In this document: one piece after another, positions 62,552-64,000 of the stretch
How the letters are laid out: each line of letters begins with the position of its first letter
Numbering within the stretch: position 1 is the stretch's first letter
From: Rotaria macrura
Taxonomy: Eukaryota; Rotifera; Eurotatoria; Philodinida; Philodinidae
Direction: 5' to 3'
NCBI GenBank assembly: GCA_900239685.1
Contig: OENT01000810.1
Span: 1 to 64,000, forward strand
Length of the DNA: 64,000 nucleotides
The notes under the pieces: model-generated
The model's input: the letters and a program-made list of their open reading frames with translations, nothing else
What the model was told of the DNA's origin: nothing
Databases searched by the model: none
Translations under genes and position numbers: made by a program

Positions 62552-63614
62552 ATGGTCGATACAAAGAAAAAACCCATCTGGCTTGATTGTGATCCTGGAC
62601 TCGATGATGCATTTGCTATTATTCTCGCCGCCTATCACCCATCGCTTGAACTGATTGGTATTTCGACTGTCGTCGGAAATCAAACACTCGATCGAACAAC
62701 ACAAAATGCGTACAAGGTAGCATATATAGCTGGTCTTCCGAAAAATATTCCTATTGTACGCGGTTGCAGTGAAGCACTTTGTCTAGGTCGGGCTGAGCAT
62801 TCTGATTTCCACGGAAAAACTGGTTTAGGAGGTGCTGATATTCCGGAACATCCAGAACATCAAATACTAATGAAAGAACAAGATGAAAACTATCTATGGA
62901 ATATATATCGAAAGATCACTGATGTCGGCAGACCAGTCACATTGATTGCAACCGGCCAGTTGACTAATATTGCTCTACTATTGAAAGTTTTTCCTAAGGT
63001 ATATTACTATCAATCAACATATTTTTTTAAGTAATCATTTTCTTTTACAATAGATTACAAATTCTTTATCAGAAATTGTTCTCATGGGTGGTTGTATTGG
63101 TATAGGAAATATGACGCCTGCTGCAGAATTCAACATAATCTCTGATCCTGATGCAGCTCATATTGTTTTTACCTCTCCTCATGTTCCACATCTTGTTATG
63201 ATTCCATTAGAATTAACACACACTGTTCGTGTTAACGCCAATGTTAGTCAACGTCTACGCTCACTAGCAACGCCCTTTTCAACTATTCTTCATGGGTTAC
63301 TTCATTTTTTTGCTGCAGCTTATCAACAAGAATATCAGTTCGATTCACCACCATTACACGATCCATGTACAATAGCCTACGTAGCTAATAAACATTTATT
63401 TGAAGAACAACTGATGCATGTAGACATCGAACGAACAAGTCAATATTGTCAAGGAAGAACTGTTTGTGATATATATGATGTACATCGAAAAGAGAAAAAT
63501 TGTGTTGTTGTAATGAAAATTAAAGAAGTCGAAGAATTCTGGGAAATGATGTTAGACGCTATTCGAGTGGCTAATGCTAGGAGTCCAATCAATGAAACAG
63601 GACAAAGTGAATAA
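62552..63614 (+). CDS. Inosine-uridine-type nucleoside hydrolase, copy 2
   Basis: 335 residues in two exons, 62552-62998 and 63054-63614, with a 55 bp intron at the same site as copy 1. It has the DCDPGLDDA signature at 12-20 (here in its most classical form, with L where copy 1 has H), AEFNIISDPDAA in the middle and LHDPCTIAY with H251-D252. All catalytic positions are intact, so both copies should be active. The main divergence from copy 1 lies at residues 70-110 and around 170-235. The intron differs from that of copy 1 at only one base. AATAAA lies about 40 nt after the stop. Confidence 0.92.
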
Positions 63615-64000
63615 CTGTTGCGAATTTTCTTTTTTTTTTAATGAATTATCAAAATAAAAAAAGGTGGACAGATAGAATTGACGGCGACTCGAAGAATAAG
63701 AAAAATTTTTGCATTTGAATCTTTGACGAAGCCGAATAAAACAATGTGGAATCAATCATTCCATGCTAAAGAGACAATGCAAGAGAGAGACGCTGGATTT
63801 CCAATATAACCTAGCTGCTCAATCGATAATTTCAGATTTAGATGAAAATGATTTCATTTTTTGAAACTACTGCTTTTACTAATATTGCCAAATTTTAGGA
63901 CATAAGGAGTTATTTTCGCCTGAGTTCTGATAATTCAGCTGAAAGTAACAATCATACTCTATTTTCAATTTTAACATATCTCATTACGGATATGTGATAG
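63615..64000. other. 3' flank of hydrolase copy 2
   Basis: Nothing further recognised before the window edge. Confidence 0.4.

Overview
The window is AT-rich nuclear DNA of a small invertebrate animal. Genes are compact, with GT-AG introns mostly 50-80 bp long. Several genes are animal-specific: a Pax1/9-type paired-box gene, RIC3, class A receptors, and metazoan USP5 and EMC6. They sit next to a DUF2252 gene, paired nucleoside hydrolases and receptor paralogues, FLYWCH/MULE-type elements and many inverted-repeat elements. Together these best fit a bdelloid rotifer. That placement is inference from style and gene content; nothing here proves the species.

Layout. 1-3.2 kb is transposon debris: a decayed hAT transposase running off the left edge, a GC-rich island, and a MULE-like element carrying only a FLYWCH-domain ORF. 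7-8.8 kb (+) holds the Pax1/9-like gene, with a 4-nt first coding exon proposed 0.8 kb upstream. 10-13.3 kb (-) is a 16-exon kinesin of KIF12 type. A possible small Tyr-rich exon (14.06-14.29 kb) and a tRNA-Pro(AGG) follow. 15.2-17.9 kb (-) is a RUN-domain protein. 20.3-20.7 kb (-) is a 96-residue single-pass membrane protein in two short exons. 26.5-34 kb (-) is a gene-dense block: EMC6, USP5 (isopeptidase T) and RIC3. A ~560 bp dispersed repeat occurs three times: once in intergenic DNA, once inside a USP5 intron and once inside a RIC3 intron. 37.2-37.6 kb (-) is a ubiquitin-like protein with an acidic serine tail, and 38.7-40.5 kb (-) is a DUF2252 kinase-like protein.

The right part (41-64 kb) is sparse and repeat-rich. 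It carries two pairs of paralogues on the + strand in the order nucleoside hydrolase, receptor, receptor, nucleoside hydrolase. Both pairs show abrupt changes in identity: a near-identical intron plus flanks in the hydrolases, and a near-identical ~1.06 kb block in the receptors. This pattern suggests gene conversion after duplication. At 58.3-60.1 kb lies a stack of inverted-repeat elements, ending in a near-perfect ~440 bp palindrome with an unresolved base at its centre.

The genes do not form one pathway. EMC6 and RIC3 both assist membrane-protein biogenesis in the ER, USP5 and the ubiquitin-like protein belong to ubiquitin biology, and the hydrolases salvage nucleosides. I did not find a convincing new multi-gene system. 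The most notable signals are the conversion-like mosaics, the two elements whose ends are built from iterated GTCC-containing motifs, the three-copy intron-invading repeat, and several short genes that simple ORF searches miss.
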